Shown: positions 18,381 to 27,757, numbered from the stretch's first letter. The stretch: DNA of 59,941 nt from Paracoccaceae bacterium (GCA_947461435.1 CANHLE010000011.1:1-59941), one strand, 5' to 3'. Program-made: numbers and translations. Notes: generated by a model from the letters alone, not told the origin.

Positions 18381-18838
18381 TTGATTTCGAAGATGGCTTC
18401 GATTTCAACGGCAACTCCCAACGGCAAGGACACCGCCGAGACTGCCGAGCGCGCGTGACGCCCAGCCTCGCCCAGCGCTGCCACCATGAAATCTGAGGCG
18501 CCGTTGATCACCTTTGGCTGATCGGTGAAATCCGCGGTGGAATTCACAAAACCCACAAGCTTGACCGCCCGGACCACCCGCGACAAATCCCCGCCACAGG
18601 CTTTTTTCAACTGTGCCAACAAAGAGATCGCGCAGGTCTTGGCCGCATCCGCGCCCGCGGCCACATCCATATCTGCGCCCAGCCGTCCCTTGATCAGGCC
18701 ACCCGCGTTCTGGCTGATTTGGCCGGAGATATGAACCAAAGAGCCCACCACAACAAAGGGCACATAATTGGCCGCTGGCGCAGGCGCATCGGGCAGAACA
18801 ACGCCGAGTTCGGCAAGGCGGGTTTCAATTGCGGACAT
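18377..18838 (-). CDS. RidA family protein
   Basis: A 153-residue RidA/YjgF/YER057c/UK114-family protein. The conserved features are VGSLVHISGQI near residue 31 and the C-terminal ARSAVSAVSLPLGVAVEIEA with the substrate-binding arginine. Canonical RidA deaminates reactive enamines/imines produced by PLP enzymes. The longer subgroup seen here (about 150 residues) has less certain activity. ATG 18838 is chosen because AGGAGG lies six bases upstream. It is translationally coupled to the GDPD gene. Confidence 0.92.
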   Translation of the reverse strand: MSAIETRLAELGVVLPDAPAPAANYVPFVVVGSLVHISGQISQNAGGLIKGRLGADMDVAAGADAAKTCAISLLAQLKKACGGDLSRVVRAVKLVGFVNSTADFTDQPKVINGASDFMVAALGEAGRHARSAVSAVSLPLGVAVEIEAIFEIK

Positions 18839-18919
18839 GGCAGCCTCCTGTTGATTTGGGGGCACGCTAACCGGGCGATGGGCCCCCGGCAAGCCAAAGA
18901 CCGTCATCCAATGACGTGA

Positions 18920-20242
18920 TCAGCTTTCGCGGAAGGCCATGTTGAAATAATCGGTAAAGGGCTTCAGAAGATAGGCCATGGGCGTGCGCGCACCAGTCTG
19001 GATCATCGACTGGACCGGCATTCCGGGCAAGAGTACCTGATTGCCCAGTTTTTCGCGCTCTCCGGGGTCCAATGTGATTTCGGCCCGGTAGAAAGAGGCT
19101 TTGCTGGCCTGATCTGTCAAGGAATCAGCAGAAATTGAGACCAGTTTGCCCATCAAAACCGGGGTGGTGCGGGCAGAGAAGGCGGCGAAGGTGACGCTGA
19201 CCTCTTGGCCGACATGCACTTCGTCCACATGTATCGGAGAGATCTGCGCAACGATCACCAAGGGGCGGTCCTGCGGTATCAGATACAAAACCGGATCGGC
19301 GGCCCGCAAAACGGCCCTTGGCGTGGTGACCTGAAGACCCAGAACGATGCCCGACACCGGCGCGCGAATTTCCAGCCGGCTGATCCGCTCGAGCAAGGCG
19401 CGGCGGCGTTCGGCAAGTTCCAGAATCTGAGGGCCAATTTCGCGCAGTTGAGTGTTGGCCTCTTCGCGCCGCACGGCCTGAAGACGCAAAATCTCCAACT
19501 CCACCTCGGTCGCGCGCCCTTCGCTGGCCGCTTTGTTGGCCATCAATTCGCCGACCGACCCTTCAAGTTCGGCGATCTGCCGTTCAAGCTCCAGAACGGT
19601 GGCGGACTGTGTCAGCCCCTTTTCCAGCAAGGTCTTGCGATCAGCCAGTTCCTGATTGATCAGGCCGGTTTGGGTGCCTTGTGCCGCAATTTGTGCATTT
19701 ACGCCGTCAACCTGGGCGCTGATCTGTTCCAAGCGGCGGTGCAACTGGTCAATCTGCCGCGCGAGCGTGTCTTTGCGGGCCAAAAACAGGCTGGTTTGCC
19801 CATTGATCTGTTCGGCAACATCTGCGCGGGCGGTGGCCAGAGTAACAAGGTCGCCGGGGTACACGGGTTCATCCATGTCGTCACGCTCGGCCTCCAACCT
19901 GGCGCGGCGGGCCTGACTTTCAAAAAGCTGGCCCTCGACGATCGACAGTTCTGATTTCAGAAGGCTGCCATCCAGCGTGATCAAAAGATCGCCCGCCTTC
20001 ACTGTTTGCGCCTCGACCACGGAAATGGATTCGACCACCCCGCCATCCGGGTGTTGGACGATCTGGCGGTTTTGATCCACCTGAACCTGCCCCGGGGCCA
20101 CAATCGCCCCCGAGATGCTGGTGCCGACCGACCAAAAGCCAAACCCGAACACCAAAACGCCCAGCGTCAGCAGTCCGCCAAGAATGGGGCCGCGCGCGGA
20201 CAGAGCCGCAAGTGCCCCCTTTTTCACGGGCGGCATGCTCAT
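18920..20242 (-). CDS. HlyD/PrtE family type I secretion periplasmic adaptor
   Basis: A 440-residue membrane fusion protein. One transmembrane helix lies at about residues 18-42 (GPILGGLLTLGVLVFGFGFW). The lipoyl/barrel-sandwich piece DGGVVESISVVEAQTVKAGD is followed by a long coiled coil (about 85-300), the second half-lipoyl (ISRLEIRAPVSGIVLGLQV) and the beta-barrel DEVHVGQEVSVTFAAF. It bridges the ABC exporter to an outer-membrane TolC-like channel. The start overlaps the ABC gene stop by ATGA. No TolC gene or RTX substrate is encoded in the window. Confidence 0.93.
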   Translation of the reverse strand: MSMPPVKKGALAALSARGPILGGLLTLGVLVFGFGFWSVGTSISGAIVAPGQVQVDQNRQIVQHPDGGVVESISVVEAQTVKAGDLLITLDGSLLKSELSIVEGQLFESQARRARLEAERDDMDEPVYPGDLVTLATARADVAEQINGQTSLFLARKDTLARQIDQLHRRLEQISAQVDGVNAQIAAQGTQTGLINQELADRKTLLEKGLTQSATVLELERQIAELEGSVGELMANKAASEGRATEVELEILRLQAVRREEANTQLREIGPQILELAERRRALLERISRLEIRAPVSGIVLGLQVTTPRAVLRAADPVLYLIPQDRPLVIVAQISPIHVDEVHVGQEVSVTFAAFSARTTPVLMGKLVSISADSLTDQASKASFYRAEITLDPGEREKLGNQVLLPGMPVQSMIQTGARTPMAYLLKPFTDYFNMAFRES

Positions 20243-21975
20243 GATACACCCCCGGGTCCACTGGACCGAACGATTTCCGTATGGTTTTTCACCATTTCGC
20301 GCAGGACGGTGTCTCGCGGGCCAAAGGCACGGCGCGCGCCATCTTCCAGAACCAACAAAAGATCACATTCCTGAATGGCGGCGGGCCGGTGCGCCATGAT
20401 TAGCACCGAGCGGCCTTTGTCTTTCATCGCCCGGATTGCAAGGTTCAGCGCCATCGACCCATCGTTGTCCAGATTGGAATTCGGTTCATCCAGAACCAAA
20501 AACACCGGATCGCCATAAAGCGCGCGCGCCAGACCGATCCGCTGCATCTGCCCACCGGACAAGCGCCCCCCAATGGCCGATATCTTTGTATCGTATCCCT
20601 CGGGCAGACGGGTGATCATGTCATGCGCGGCCGCCAATTGCGCCGCGGCCACGATCTTGGCATCATCCCGTTCGGCCGACAGACGCGAGATGTTTTCGGC
20701 AATCGTGCCTTCAAACAGCGTGATCCGCTGCGGCAAATAGCCGATGTAGCTTCCCAATGTATCAGGATCATACTGGTCCAACGTGGCCCCATCGAGCCGC
20801 ACATTGCCATTGTTGGGCCGCCACGCGCCGATCAGCGCCCGAGCGAGCGAGGATTTGCCCGCCCCCGATGGCCCGATCACGCCCAAAGCCTGACCGGGCT
20901 CCAGCTTGAAATTGACCATTTTCAGGACGGGCAAGGATTCGCCCGGAGGGACCACGGTCAGGTTTTGAACCTCAAGAATCGCGCGGGGGCGCGGCAAAAC
21001 TGTGCGCTCCGGCTCTGGCGGTACACGGGACAGCAATTCCGACAGGCGACGGTTCGCCTCTTGGGCGCGGGTCACAACAGCCCATTGGCCAATAGACTGT
21101 TCGATCGGAGCCAAGGCACGGCCCAAAAGGATCGACCCTGCAATCATCGCCCCCGATGTCAATTCGCCGCGCAGCACAAGCCAGGCCCCCAGGCCCAGCA
21201 TGGCCGACTGCAGGAACATGCGGAAGGTTTTGGTCATGGCGCTGAAATTGCCCGACAGATCGCTGGCTTCCAAGGTGTTGCCCAGCGCCTGTTGGCGTGC
21301 GCCCTGCCATCTGCTGAACGCAGAGCCGACCATGCCCAAGGCCTGAATGGCTTCGGCCTCTTGCTTGATCTGGTCCGACATCAATTCGGCACGCAGCGTA
21401 CTGCCATTGGCCCGGTTGATCGGGCCTTGGGTCATTCTTTGGTTGAGGACGGTCACCACGACCAGAACCGCACCCCCACCGACCGCGGCCCAGCCCAAGA
21501 TGGGATGAAACACAAAAATGGCGGCAAAGAACATCAAGGCCCACGGAATATCGAAAACAGCCATCAAGACGCTGGAGGCCCAAAGCCGTTGGATCGCCTC
21601 AAGGTCGCGCTGTGCGGCGGTTGCCAAGGGGTCGCCGGGCAAGATTCCCATGCGGCGCAGCGCCGCCGAAAACACCCGCATATCCAGATTGCTTTGCACC
21701 CTTGCACCGATCCGGGCCATCACCCGGGCACGCACAAAATCCAGTATTCCCATGACAAGAAAAAGGAAAATAACCAAAAGGGACAGCGCAAGCAGCGTCG
21801 CTTCGGATCGGCTGCCCAACACGCGGTCATAGACCTGAAGCATGTACAGCGGCCCCGTCAGCAGCAGCAGGTTTACAAAGATCGAAAAAAGGAACACCGA
21901 CCAAAGAAGCGGGCTTTGCGCCCGAATGGCCTTGCGCAGCTCGTCTTTGCCGCGCTTGAATTCAATCTGTGACAT
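20239..21975 (-). CDS. Type I secretion system permease/ATPase (PrtD-like)
   Basis: A 578-residue half-transporter of the inner membrane. The N-terminal half is the ABC membrane domain (LFSIFVNLLLLTGPLYMLQV), without a C39 peptidase domain. The C-terminal nucleotide-binding domain has Walker A GPSGAGKSS near residue 367, Q-loop GYLPQRITLF, signature LSGGQMQRIGLARAL and Walker B VFLVLDEPNSNLD. It secretes a protein with an uncleaved C-terminal signal, usually an RTX protein, together with the HlyD partner. The substrate gene is not in the window. Confidence 0.93.
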   Translation of the reverse strand: MSQIEFKRGKDELRKAIRAQSPLLWSVFLFSIFVNLLLLTGPLYMLQVYDRVLGSRSEATLLALSLLVIFLFLVMGILDFVRARVMARIGARVQSNLDMRVFSAALRRMGILPGDPLATAAQRDLEAIQRLWASSVLMAVFDIPWALMFFAAIFVFHPILGWAAVGGGAVLVVVTVLNQRMTQGPINRANGSTLRAELMSDQIKQEAEAIQALGMVGSAFSRWQGARQQALGNTLEASDLSGNFSAMTKTFRMFLQSAMLGLGAWLVLRGELTSGAMIAGSILLGRALAPIEQSIGQWAVVTRAQEANRRLSELLSRVPPEPERTVLPRPRAILEVQNLTVVPPGESLPVLKMVNFKLEPGQALGVIGPSGAGKSSLARALIGAWRPNNGNVRLDGATLDQYDPDTLGSYIGYLPQRITLFEGTIAENISRLSAERDDAKIVAAAQLAAAHDMITRLPEGYDTKISAIGGRLSGGQMQRIGLARALYGDPVFLVLDEPNSNLDNDGSMALNLAIRAMKDKGRSVLIMAHRPAAIQECDLLLVLEDGARRAFGPRDTVLREMVKNHTEIVRSSGPGGVS

Positions 21976-22058
21976 TTACTCACCGAATTGGCCCACCCTT
22001 CGGCGGGTTTTTACTGTTGCCCGTACTGTGCAACGGCTTGCCCGTTGTCTTGCCTCTG

Positions 22059-22087
22059 TTGTCATCATATGCCTATTTCAGCAAAAT
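22059..22087 (+). promoter_or_regulatory. Putative sigma-70 type promoter of mlaA-mlaC
   Basis: TTGTCA (22059-22064) and CAAAAT (22082-22087) are separated by 17 bases. They match the -35 consensus at five of six and the -10 consensus at four of six positions. The site lies 43 bases upstream of the mlaA ATG in an AT-richer stretch. This is pattern matching only; no transcript start is known. Confidence 0.4.
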
Positions 22088-22129
22088 GTAAAAGCTCATG
22101 CTTGTTAGACCCGCGTTGAGGCGCTTTGA

Positions 22130-22882
22130 ATGTTCGATAATCTGGTTTCCCTGTGCAAAATCGTCCTTGGATTGGGGTTCGCGTCAAGCCTGCTGGCTTG
22201 TGGTCCTGCGGTTGCGCCAAGCGAAATCTCTGATCCGGCAGAAATGCAAAACCGCGACTTTCATGATTTCAACGTTGTCATGGACAAGGCTTTCTTGCGT
22301 CCGCTTGGCACCGGTCTTGTCAGCGTGGCACCAAAGCCGCTGCTGGAGGGTGTCTCGAATTTTGCCGATAATCTGGACATGCCAAAGTCGGTTGTGAACG
22401 ACGTCTTGCAGCTTCGGTTGGGCAAAGCGGTTGAAAACTCCTTGCGGTTTGTCCTGAATACCACCGTGGGCCTTGGCGGCTTGTTCGACCCTGCCACGGC
22501 TTTGGGCGTTGCAGGGGATCCGACCGATTTTGGCGAAACCTTGCATGTTTGGGGCATGGCAGAGGGCAATTATGCGGAACTGCCGCTTTTGGGGCCGACC
22601 ACGGACCGAGACACACTCGGCTCTGTTGTTGACTTGGCCATGAACCCGCTGCGGCTGATCATACCTTCGGACTATGCCTATCTTCCGACGGCGGCCAATG
22701 TGACTGCAACGATTGGTGATCGGGGCCGCTATTCCGAAACCTATGACTCTGTCCTATATGATAGCGCAGACGGATATGCTCAGGCCCGGCTTTTGTATTT
22801 GCAAAACCGCCGATATGAACTTGGGATGACCGCCGCCGAAGACGCTTATGCAGACCCTTATGAGGATCCCTATGCCCAGTGA
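22130..22882 (+). CDS. mlaA: MlaA/VacJ family outer-membrane lipoprotein
   Basis: A 250-residue lipoprotein of the Mla pathway that removes phospholipids from the outer leaflet of the outer membrane. The signal ends at lipobox Cys24 (SSLLAC). The family landmarks are present: DFNVVMDKAFLRPLGT, VVNDVLQLRLGKA, RFVLNTTVGLGGLFDPAT, DFGETLHVWG and the LPLLGPTTDRDTLG loop. The C-terminus is acidic (AEDAYADPYEDPYAQ). The stop overlaps the mlaC start by 11 bases, so the two are cotranscribed and translationally coupled. Confidence 0.95.
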   Translation: MFDNLVSLCKIVLGLGFASSLLACGPAVAPSEISDPAEMQNRDFHDFNVVMDKAFLRPLGTGLVSVAPKPLLEGVSNFADNLDMPKSVVNDVLQLRLGKAVENSLRFVLNTTVGLGGLFDPATALGVAGDPTDFGETLHVWGMAEGNYAELPLLGPTTDRDTLGSVVDLAMNPLRLIIPSDYAYLPTAANVTATIGDRGRYSETYDSVLYDSADGYAQARLLYLQNRRYELGMTAAEDAYADPYEDPYAQ

Positions 22883-23483
22883 CTCCCTGTCTATCTCTCG
22901 CCGCGCCTTTGGCGCTGGCCTTGCTGCGGGAACGGGTTTTCTGGCCTTTGCCCTGCCGGTTCGGGCCCTGACAGTTGATCAGGCACGTGGCCTGATCGAC
23001 AAGGTCGTTTCCGAAGTGAACAGCGTGATCAGTTCCGGCAAATCCGAAGCCGCGATGTTCAAGGATTTTGAACGCATTTTCGCAACCTATGCCGATGTTG
23101 CAACCATTGGCAGATCGGCCCTTGGCGTGGCCGCAAAACTGGCCAGCGCCGCGCAGATGACCGCCTTTACCAAGGCATTTCAGGGGTATCTAAGCCGCAA
23201 ATACGGGCGCCGCTTCCGAGAATTCATCGGGGGCGAGATAACGGTGACCGATTGCAAACCCGTGAAAAGCTTTTTCGAAGTGATTTCAACGGCCTCGCTT
23301 CAGGGCGAAGCGCCTTTCGATCTTCGTTGGCATGTGTCGGACAAGTCGGGAAAAAACCTGTTCTTCAACATCATCATCGAAGGGGTCAACATGCTGGCTT
23401 CCGAGCGGACCGAAATCGGTGCGATGTTGGACAAGAATGGCGGCGATTTGAATGCCACCATCGAGATGATGAAAACCATCTGA
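22872..23483 (+). CDS. mlaC: MlaC-like phospholipid-binding periplasmic protein
   Basis: A 203-residue MlaC/Ttg2D family protein that shuttles phospholipids between MlaA in the outer membrane and the inner-membrane Mla ABC transporter. The signal begins SISRRAFGAGLAAGTGFLAF, with a paired arginine and hydrophobic core compatible with Tat export. The mature region has FERIFATYADVATIGRSALG and SRKYGRRFREFIGG, typical of the family. ATG 22872 has GAGG six bases upstream. ATGs at 22848 and 22860 are alternatives. The inner-membrane MlaFEDB genes are not in the window. Confidence 0.9.
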   Translation: MPSDSLSISRRAFGAGLAAGTGFLAFALPVRALTVDQARGLIDKVVSEVNSVISSGKSEAAMFKDFERIFATYADVATIGRSALGVAAKLASAAQMTAFTKAFQGYLSRKYGRRFREFIGGEITVTDCKPVKSFFEVISTASLQGEAPFDLRWHVSDKSGKNLFFNIIIEGVNMLASERTEIGAMLDKNGGDLNATIEMMKTI

Positions 23484-23526
23484 CCTAAGGCCCGCGTTCC
23501 TTACGGATCGCGAGCTTTGGCTTGCC

Positions 23527-25716
23527 TTAATCCTTCTTGCCAAACAACCGTTGCAAGAACCCGCCGCCTGATTTCTTTTCTTGAACGACGGGTGGTTGGG
23601 TTTGCGACGGAAGGGACGCATCTGGAAAGGCCGGATCGGCCTGACCCTGCGGATCTTGTTGTGGCATCGCCCGTGGTTCGGGAATGATCATTGGCAAAGG
23701 CGTCGGTGTCATGCCTTCGACAATACGCATCATGGTTTCATGCCAGATTTCGGCCGGCAGTCCGCCGCCGGTGACCCCGGCCAAGGGCGTGTTGTCGTCA
23801 TACCCCATCCAGACACCCGCCACATAATCGGCGGTGAATCCGATGAACCAGGCATCGCGCGCGGCAGACGTGGTGCCGGTCTTGCCCGCCACTTGCCACC
23901 CGTCCAGACGTGCCTTCGTTCCGGTTCCCCGCTCTACCCCTTGGTTCATCATGTAAATCAGTTGCAAGGCGGCATCCTGAGATATCACACGCTGCCCGAT
24001 CCCCCCTCCGGGACCGATCAGCGCCTCATTCTCGCCTTTCAGGCGCAGGGCATTCATTCCGTAGGGGGTAACCGAAGATCCGCCGTTCAGGATACCCGCA
24101 TAGGCGCCGGTCATCGTCAGCAAGGTGGATTCGGATGCGCCCAGCGCCAGTGCGGGGCCCGCCGCCAAATCGCTGGTAAGCCCGAAGCCTGAGGCGACTG
24201 CGCGCACCGCTTCGCGGCCAGCGGCTTCTGAAACCTTGACGGCCGGAATGTTGCGACTTTCGGCCAAGGCATCGGTCAACGTGATCATGCCCTTGAACTT
24301 ATTGTCATAATTATCCGGAGACCAAGGACCCGATCCGGGGATATTGATCGTCAACGGGCGATCATCGACAAAGTCCATCGGACTCCACCCCAGGTTCAGC
24401 GCGGCGGCATAGACAAAAGGTTTGAAAGTTGATCCGGTTTGCCGAAGCGCCTGAGTCGCGCGGTTGAACGCCCCGGCATCTTGGGTTTTGCGCCCCCCTA
24501 CCATCGCGCGGACGGCACCATCAGCCGACATAACCACGATCGCTGCCTGCGCCTTTGACCCATCTTTGATTTTGTTTTCAAACACCCAAGCCAGGGCTTC
24601 TTCGGCCTTGGCTTGCATGGCAGGGTCAAGCGTGGTGTCGATAATCACGTCTTCCGTTGTCTCGGACGTCAGAAAGGCGGGCGCACTTTCCATGACCCAA
24701 TCAGCAAAAAATCCGCCCGAAGACTGCGCCGCGGCAGCCGAGAGTTGAGCGGGATTGGCTTTCGCCTCCTGTGCCTCGGCTGTGGTCAAATACCCTTGTT
24801 CCAACATCAGATCGATGATCACTGCTGCGCGGTCTTGGGCGCGTTTGAGATTGTTGGTGGGCGCATATTTGGACGGCGCTTTGAGCAGGCCCGCCAGCAT
24901 GGCCGCCTGCGCGGGGCTGACCTTGTTGGCGCTGATTCCGAAATAACGTTGGGCGGCGGCCTCAAAACCTCGGGCGCCGGCCCCCAGATAGGCGCGATTG
25001 AAATAAATCGTCAGGATATCGGCCTTGGAATACTTGGCCTCCATCGCCATGGCATAGGGAATTTCCTTGACCTTTCGCCAGACGCCGCCACTGCGGCAAT
25101 CCGCCTCGTAGTCGGCTTCGGATGCCCATGCACTGGCGACATAGGGCACGCCCAGACACAACAACTTTGCCACTTGCTGCGTGATGGTGGACCCGCCATT
25201 GCCTTCCAAAGGCCCACGCCCGGCTGCAATATTGATGCTTATCGCGCTGGCAATGCCGCGCGGGCTGACGCCAAAATGGCGGTAAAATCGTTTGTCTTCG
25301 GTGGCGACAACCGCGTTCAGCAAATAAGGCGAGACCGTATCAGAGGTGATCTGCCCGCCAAACGTTTCGCCGCGCCAAGCGAACACGGCGCCGTCCCTGT
25401 CAAGAAGCGTGACCGAACCGCGGGCCCGCCCATCCAGAAGATCGTTTACCGGTGGCAGTTGGCTGTAGAAGTAAAAGACCACCCCGGCCAATCCCATGGC
25501 TGCCACAAGGCCAACGCGCCACGTCACCCCCCAAAGAATGCGCCAGATCCACAAGATGAAACGAACAATGAAGCCGTGCCGACGGGCGGCGGGTTTTTTG
25601 GGGCGGCCCGGCCCACCCGTAGGTTTGCGGTTTTGCGGGGGCTTTGGCGGGACTGTGCGACCGGGATAGCGCCGATCCGCCACCAACGATCCGCGTCCTT
25701 TTGACGTTGCGGCCAT
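23527..25716 (-). CDS. Class A penicillin-binding protein, PBP1A family
   Basis: A 729-residue bifunctional peptidoglycan synthase. A basic, proline-rich cytoplasmic tail (1-47) precedes one transmembrane helix (about 65-85). The GT51 glycosyltransferase domain carries ATEDKRFYRHFG with catalytic E140 and GGSTITQQVAK. The transpeptidase domain has SxxK at S429-K432 (TGSTFKP), SRN at 487-489 and KTGTT at 612-616. A Pro/Gln-rich tail ends the protein. It converges on mlaC with only 43 bases between them. Confidence 0.95.
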   Translation of the reverse strand: MAATSKGRGSLVADRRYPGRTVPPKPPQNRKPTGGPGRPKKPAARRHGFIVRFILWIWRILWGVTWRVGLVAAMGLAGVVFYFYSQLPPVNDLLDGRARGSVTLLDRDGAVFAWRGETFGGQITSDTVSPYLLNAVVATEDKRFYRHFGVSPRGIASAISINIAAGRGPLEGNGGSTITQQVAKLLCLGVPYVASAWASEADYEADCRSGGVWRKVKEIPYAMAMEAKYSKADILTIYFNRAYLGAGARGFEAAAQRYFGISANKVSPAQAAMLAGLLKAPSKYAPTNNLKRAQDRAAVIIDLMLEQGYLTTAEAQEAKANPAQLSAAAAQSSGGFFADWVMESAPAFLTSETTEDVIIDTTLDPAMQAKAEEALAWVFENKIKDGSKAQAAIVVMSADGAVRAMVGGRKTQDAGAFNRATQALRQTGSTFKPFVYAAALNLGWSPMDFVDDRPLTINIPGSGPWSPDNYDNKFKGMITLTDALAESRNIPAVKVSEAAGREAVRAVASGFGLTSDLAAGPALALGASESTLLTMTGAYAGILNGGSSVTPYGMNALRLKGENEALIGPGGGIGQRVISQDAALQLIYMMNQGVERGTGTKARLDGWQVAGKTGTTSAARDAWFIGFTADYVAGVWMGYDDNTPLAGVTGGGLPAEIWHETMMRIVEGMTPTPLPMIIPEPRAMPQQDPQGQADPAFPDASLPSQTQPPVVQEKKSGGGFLQRLFGKKD

Positions 25717-25889
25717 ACCTGCTCTGCCCTTTTTAATCTTTTAACGCGAGTCTATCCGACTTTTCCATCGTTGTGGAGACCGGACTGACGATGACCAGAT
25801 CCCAAAACCGCCCGAAAAAACAGCACGGGTGTGATGCATTGCTTATCTTTTCATCATTGCAATCTTTTCGGGTTGTTTGCCCATCCGAT

Positions 25890-25917
25890 GGGTTGCGCTG
25901 CACATGCAGCGTAACCC
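25890..25917. promoter_or_regulatory. 28-bp near-perfect palindrome upstream of glnK
   Basis: Left arm GGGTTGCGCTGCA and right arm TGCAGCGTAACCC are 13 bases each, with 12 of 13 positions complementary and a two-base centre (CA). It ends 55 bases before the glnK ATG. With so short a centre it is more likely a dimer-binding operator than an RNA hairpin. NtrC is the obvious candidate by context, but the sequence is not a clean match to the enterobacterial NtrC site, so the protein is not identified. Confidence 0.5.
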
Positions 25918-25972
25918 TGATTGGAACGCAGGCCATGGGATGTTCCTGCGGCGATTTAAGAAGGGGTGCGTC

Positions 25973-26311
25973 ATGAAGATGATCATTGCCGCCATCAAGC
26001 CCTACAAGCTGGACGAGGTTCGCGAAGCGCTGACCACGATCGGCGTGCGGGGGATGATGGTTACGGAAATTAAGGGGTTTGGAACGCAATCCGGTCACAC
26101 GGAAATTTACCGCGGTGCGGAATATGCTGTGAACTTTGTACCGAAAATGCGTCTGGAAATCGTCGTCGCTGACGGAATGGTTGAAACCGTTGTTGATGCG
26201 ATCACCAAAACCGCGCGGACCGGCAAGATCGGTGATGGCAAGATTTTCGTCATGGATGTCGAGAAAGCCCTGCGCGTGCGCACGGGCGAGACCGACGATG
26301 ACGCGCTGTAA
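25973..26311 (+). CDS. glnK: Nitrogen regulatory protein P-II
   Basis: A 112-residue trimeric PII signal protein that senses 2-oxoglutarate and ATP/ADP and controls AmtB, glutamine synthetase adenylylation and NtrB. The T-loop with the uridylylated Tyr51 is in GHTEIYRGAEYAVNFVPK. The B-loop is TGKIGDGKIFV. ATG 25973 has AAGGGG eight bases upstream. It is 24 bases from amtB, and this pairing favours GlnK over GlnB. Confidence 0.96.
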   Translation: MKMIIAAIKPYKLDEVREALTTIGVRGMMVTEIKGFGTQSGHTEIYRGAEYAVNFVPKMRLEIVVADGMVETVVDAITKTARTGKIGDGKIFVMDVEKALRVRTGETDDDAL

Positions 26312-26335
26312 GATAGGGCAAGGGGAAATCACAAA

Positions 26336-27757
26336 ATGAAATCGATTTTGAAATTGGGCGGGTATGGGGCGATGGCCTCATTGGCCCTCGCCAGTTTGCC
26401 CGCTTGGGCACAAGAGGCCGCAGGCCCGATCAAGGCCCCCGATGCCGCCGCAATGGCTGGCATGGTCAACAAGGGTGACACCACCTGGATGCTGATTTCA
26501 TCGGCATTGGTCCTTTTGATGGCCATCCCGGCCCTGGGTTTGTTCTATGGCGGCCTTGTGCGCACAAAGAACATGCTGTCCGTCCTGATGCAGGTTTTCA
26601 TGATCGTCGCGATCGTGGCCGTGATCTGGGTGGTCTATGGCTATTCGGTTACGTTCACGGGCGGCGGGCCGTTCATCGGCGGGTTTTCGAAGATGTTCCT
26701 TGCGGGGGTCAACACCGGCACCTACGCGGCGACCTTCTCAAACAACGTTTATATTCCTGAGTATGCCTTCGTCATTTTCCAGATGACCTTTGCCTGCATC
26801 ACACCGGGCCTGATCGTTGGTGCCTTTGCCGAACGCATCAAGTTCTGGCCGCTGATGCTGTTTTCGGTTTTGTGGGTGACCGCGGTCTATTTTCCTGTCG
26901 CGCACATGGTTTGGTACTGGGCAGGACCGGACTTCCTGTCGGACAACACGGCAGATGCGGGCTATCTTTGGGGCATGGGCGCCTTGGACTTTGCGGGCGG
27001 TACCGTCGTGCACATCAATGCCGGAATCGCCGGTCTGGTGGGCTGCCTTGTGATCGGCAAGCGTGTGGGCTTTGGCAAGGAAAACATGGCGCCTCATTCG
27101 CTGACCATGACCATGGTCGGGGCATCCATGCTGTGGGTGGGTTGGTTCGGCTTCAACGCTGGATCCAATCTGGAAGCCAACGGCATCACGGCGCTGGCCT
27201 TTATCAACACCTTTGTCGCCACCGCGGCGGCTGCCTTGGCTTGGGTGTTGGTTGAACAGCTGAAGCAAGGACGTCCGTCCCTTTTGGGGGCTGTCACAGG
27301 TGCGGTTGCCGGACTTGTGGCGATCACCCCCGCCTCGGGCTTTGCAACGCCGATGACCTCGATCGTTCTGGGGCTTGTCGTCTCGCCGATCTGTTTCTTC
27401 TTTGTGTCTTATGTGAAGGGCAAATTGAAGTATGACGACAGCCTTGATGTGTTCGGGGTCCATTGCGTCGGCGGAATCGTCGGGGCCATTGCCACCGGAA
27501 TCGTCGCCGATCCTTCATTGGGCGGTCAGGGGTGGTTCGACTATACGGTTTTCCCAGCGGTGGCGGGGACCTATGACATGGGCGCGCAGGTTGTGACCCA
27601 AATCAAGGCCGTGTCGATCACACTGCTTTGGTCGGGTGTTGTGTCTTTCATCCTGTTCAAAGGGATCGACATGATCTTTGGACTTCGTCCGTCGGCGGAC
27701 GACGAACGTCAGGGACTTGATCAAACGTCGCATGGCGAAAGCGCTTACAACATGTGA
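26336..27757 (+). CDS. amtB: Ammonium transporter AmtB
   Basis: A 473-residue trimeric inner-membrane ammonium channel. A cleavable signal (MKSILKLGGYGAMASLALASLPAWA) is followed by eleven hydrophobic segments. Landmarks include ALGLFYGGLVRTKNMLSVLMQ, FQMTFACITPGLIVGAFAER, the pore histidine segments DFAGGTVVHINAG and DVFGVHCVGGIVGAIATG. GlnK binds the cytoplasmic face to close it when nitrogen is sufficient. The ribosome site is AAGGGGAA, and the transcript ends at the hairpin at 27808. Confidence 0.97.
   Translation: MKSILKLGGYGAMASLALASLPAWAQEAAGPIKAPDAAAMAGMVNKGDTTWMLISSALVLLMAIPALGLFYGGLVRTKNMLSVLMQVFMIVAIVAVIWVVYGYSVTFTGGGPFIGGFSKMFLAGVNTGTYAATFSNNVYIPEYAFVIFQMTFACITPGLIVGAFAERIKFWPLMLFSVLWVTAVYFPVAHMVWYWAGPDFLSDNTADAGYLWGMGALDFAGGTVVHINAGIAGLVGCLVIGKRVGFGKENMAPHSLTMTMVGASMLWVGWFGFNAGSNLEANGITALAFINTFVATAAAALAWVLVEQLKQGRPSLLGAVTGAVAGLVAITPASGFATPMTSIVLGLVVSPICFFFVSYVKGKLKYDDSLDVFGVHCVGGIVGAIATGIVADPSLGGQGWFDYTVFPAVAGTYDMGAQVVTQIKAVSITLLWSGVVSFILFKGIDMIFGLRPSADDERQGLDQTSHGESAYNM

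Noticed and set aside
20623-21972. A long open frame (about 449 codons) on the plus strand opposite the type I exporter ATPase gene
   Set aside because: Its translation is compositionally skewed (His/Gln/Arg/Gly-rich) and family-less, and mirrors the coding gene: a high-GC shadow. The same holds for 4506-5933 opposite the heparinase gene and 58493-59536 opposite the helicase gene.
22000-22020. Hairpin-like CCCACC/GGCGGG followed by TTTTT between the type I exporter and mlaA
   Set aside because: It has a central mismatch and no upstream plus-strand gene to terminate; too weak to list.
25717-25972. A sigma-54 promoter for glnK
   Set aside because: No TGGCAC-N5-TTGCA type element could be found with correct GG and GC spacing.
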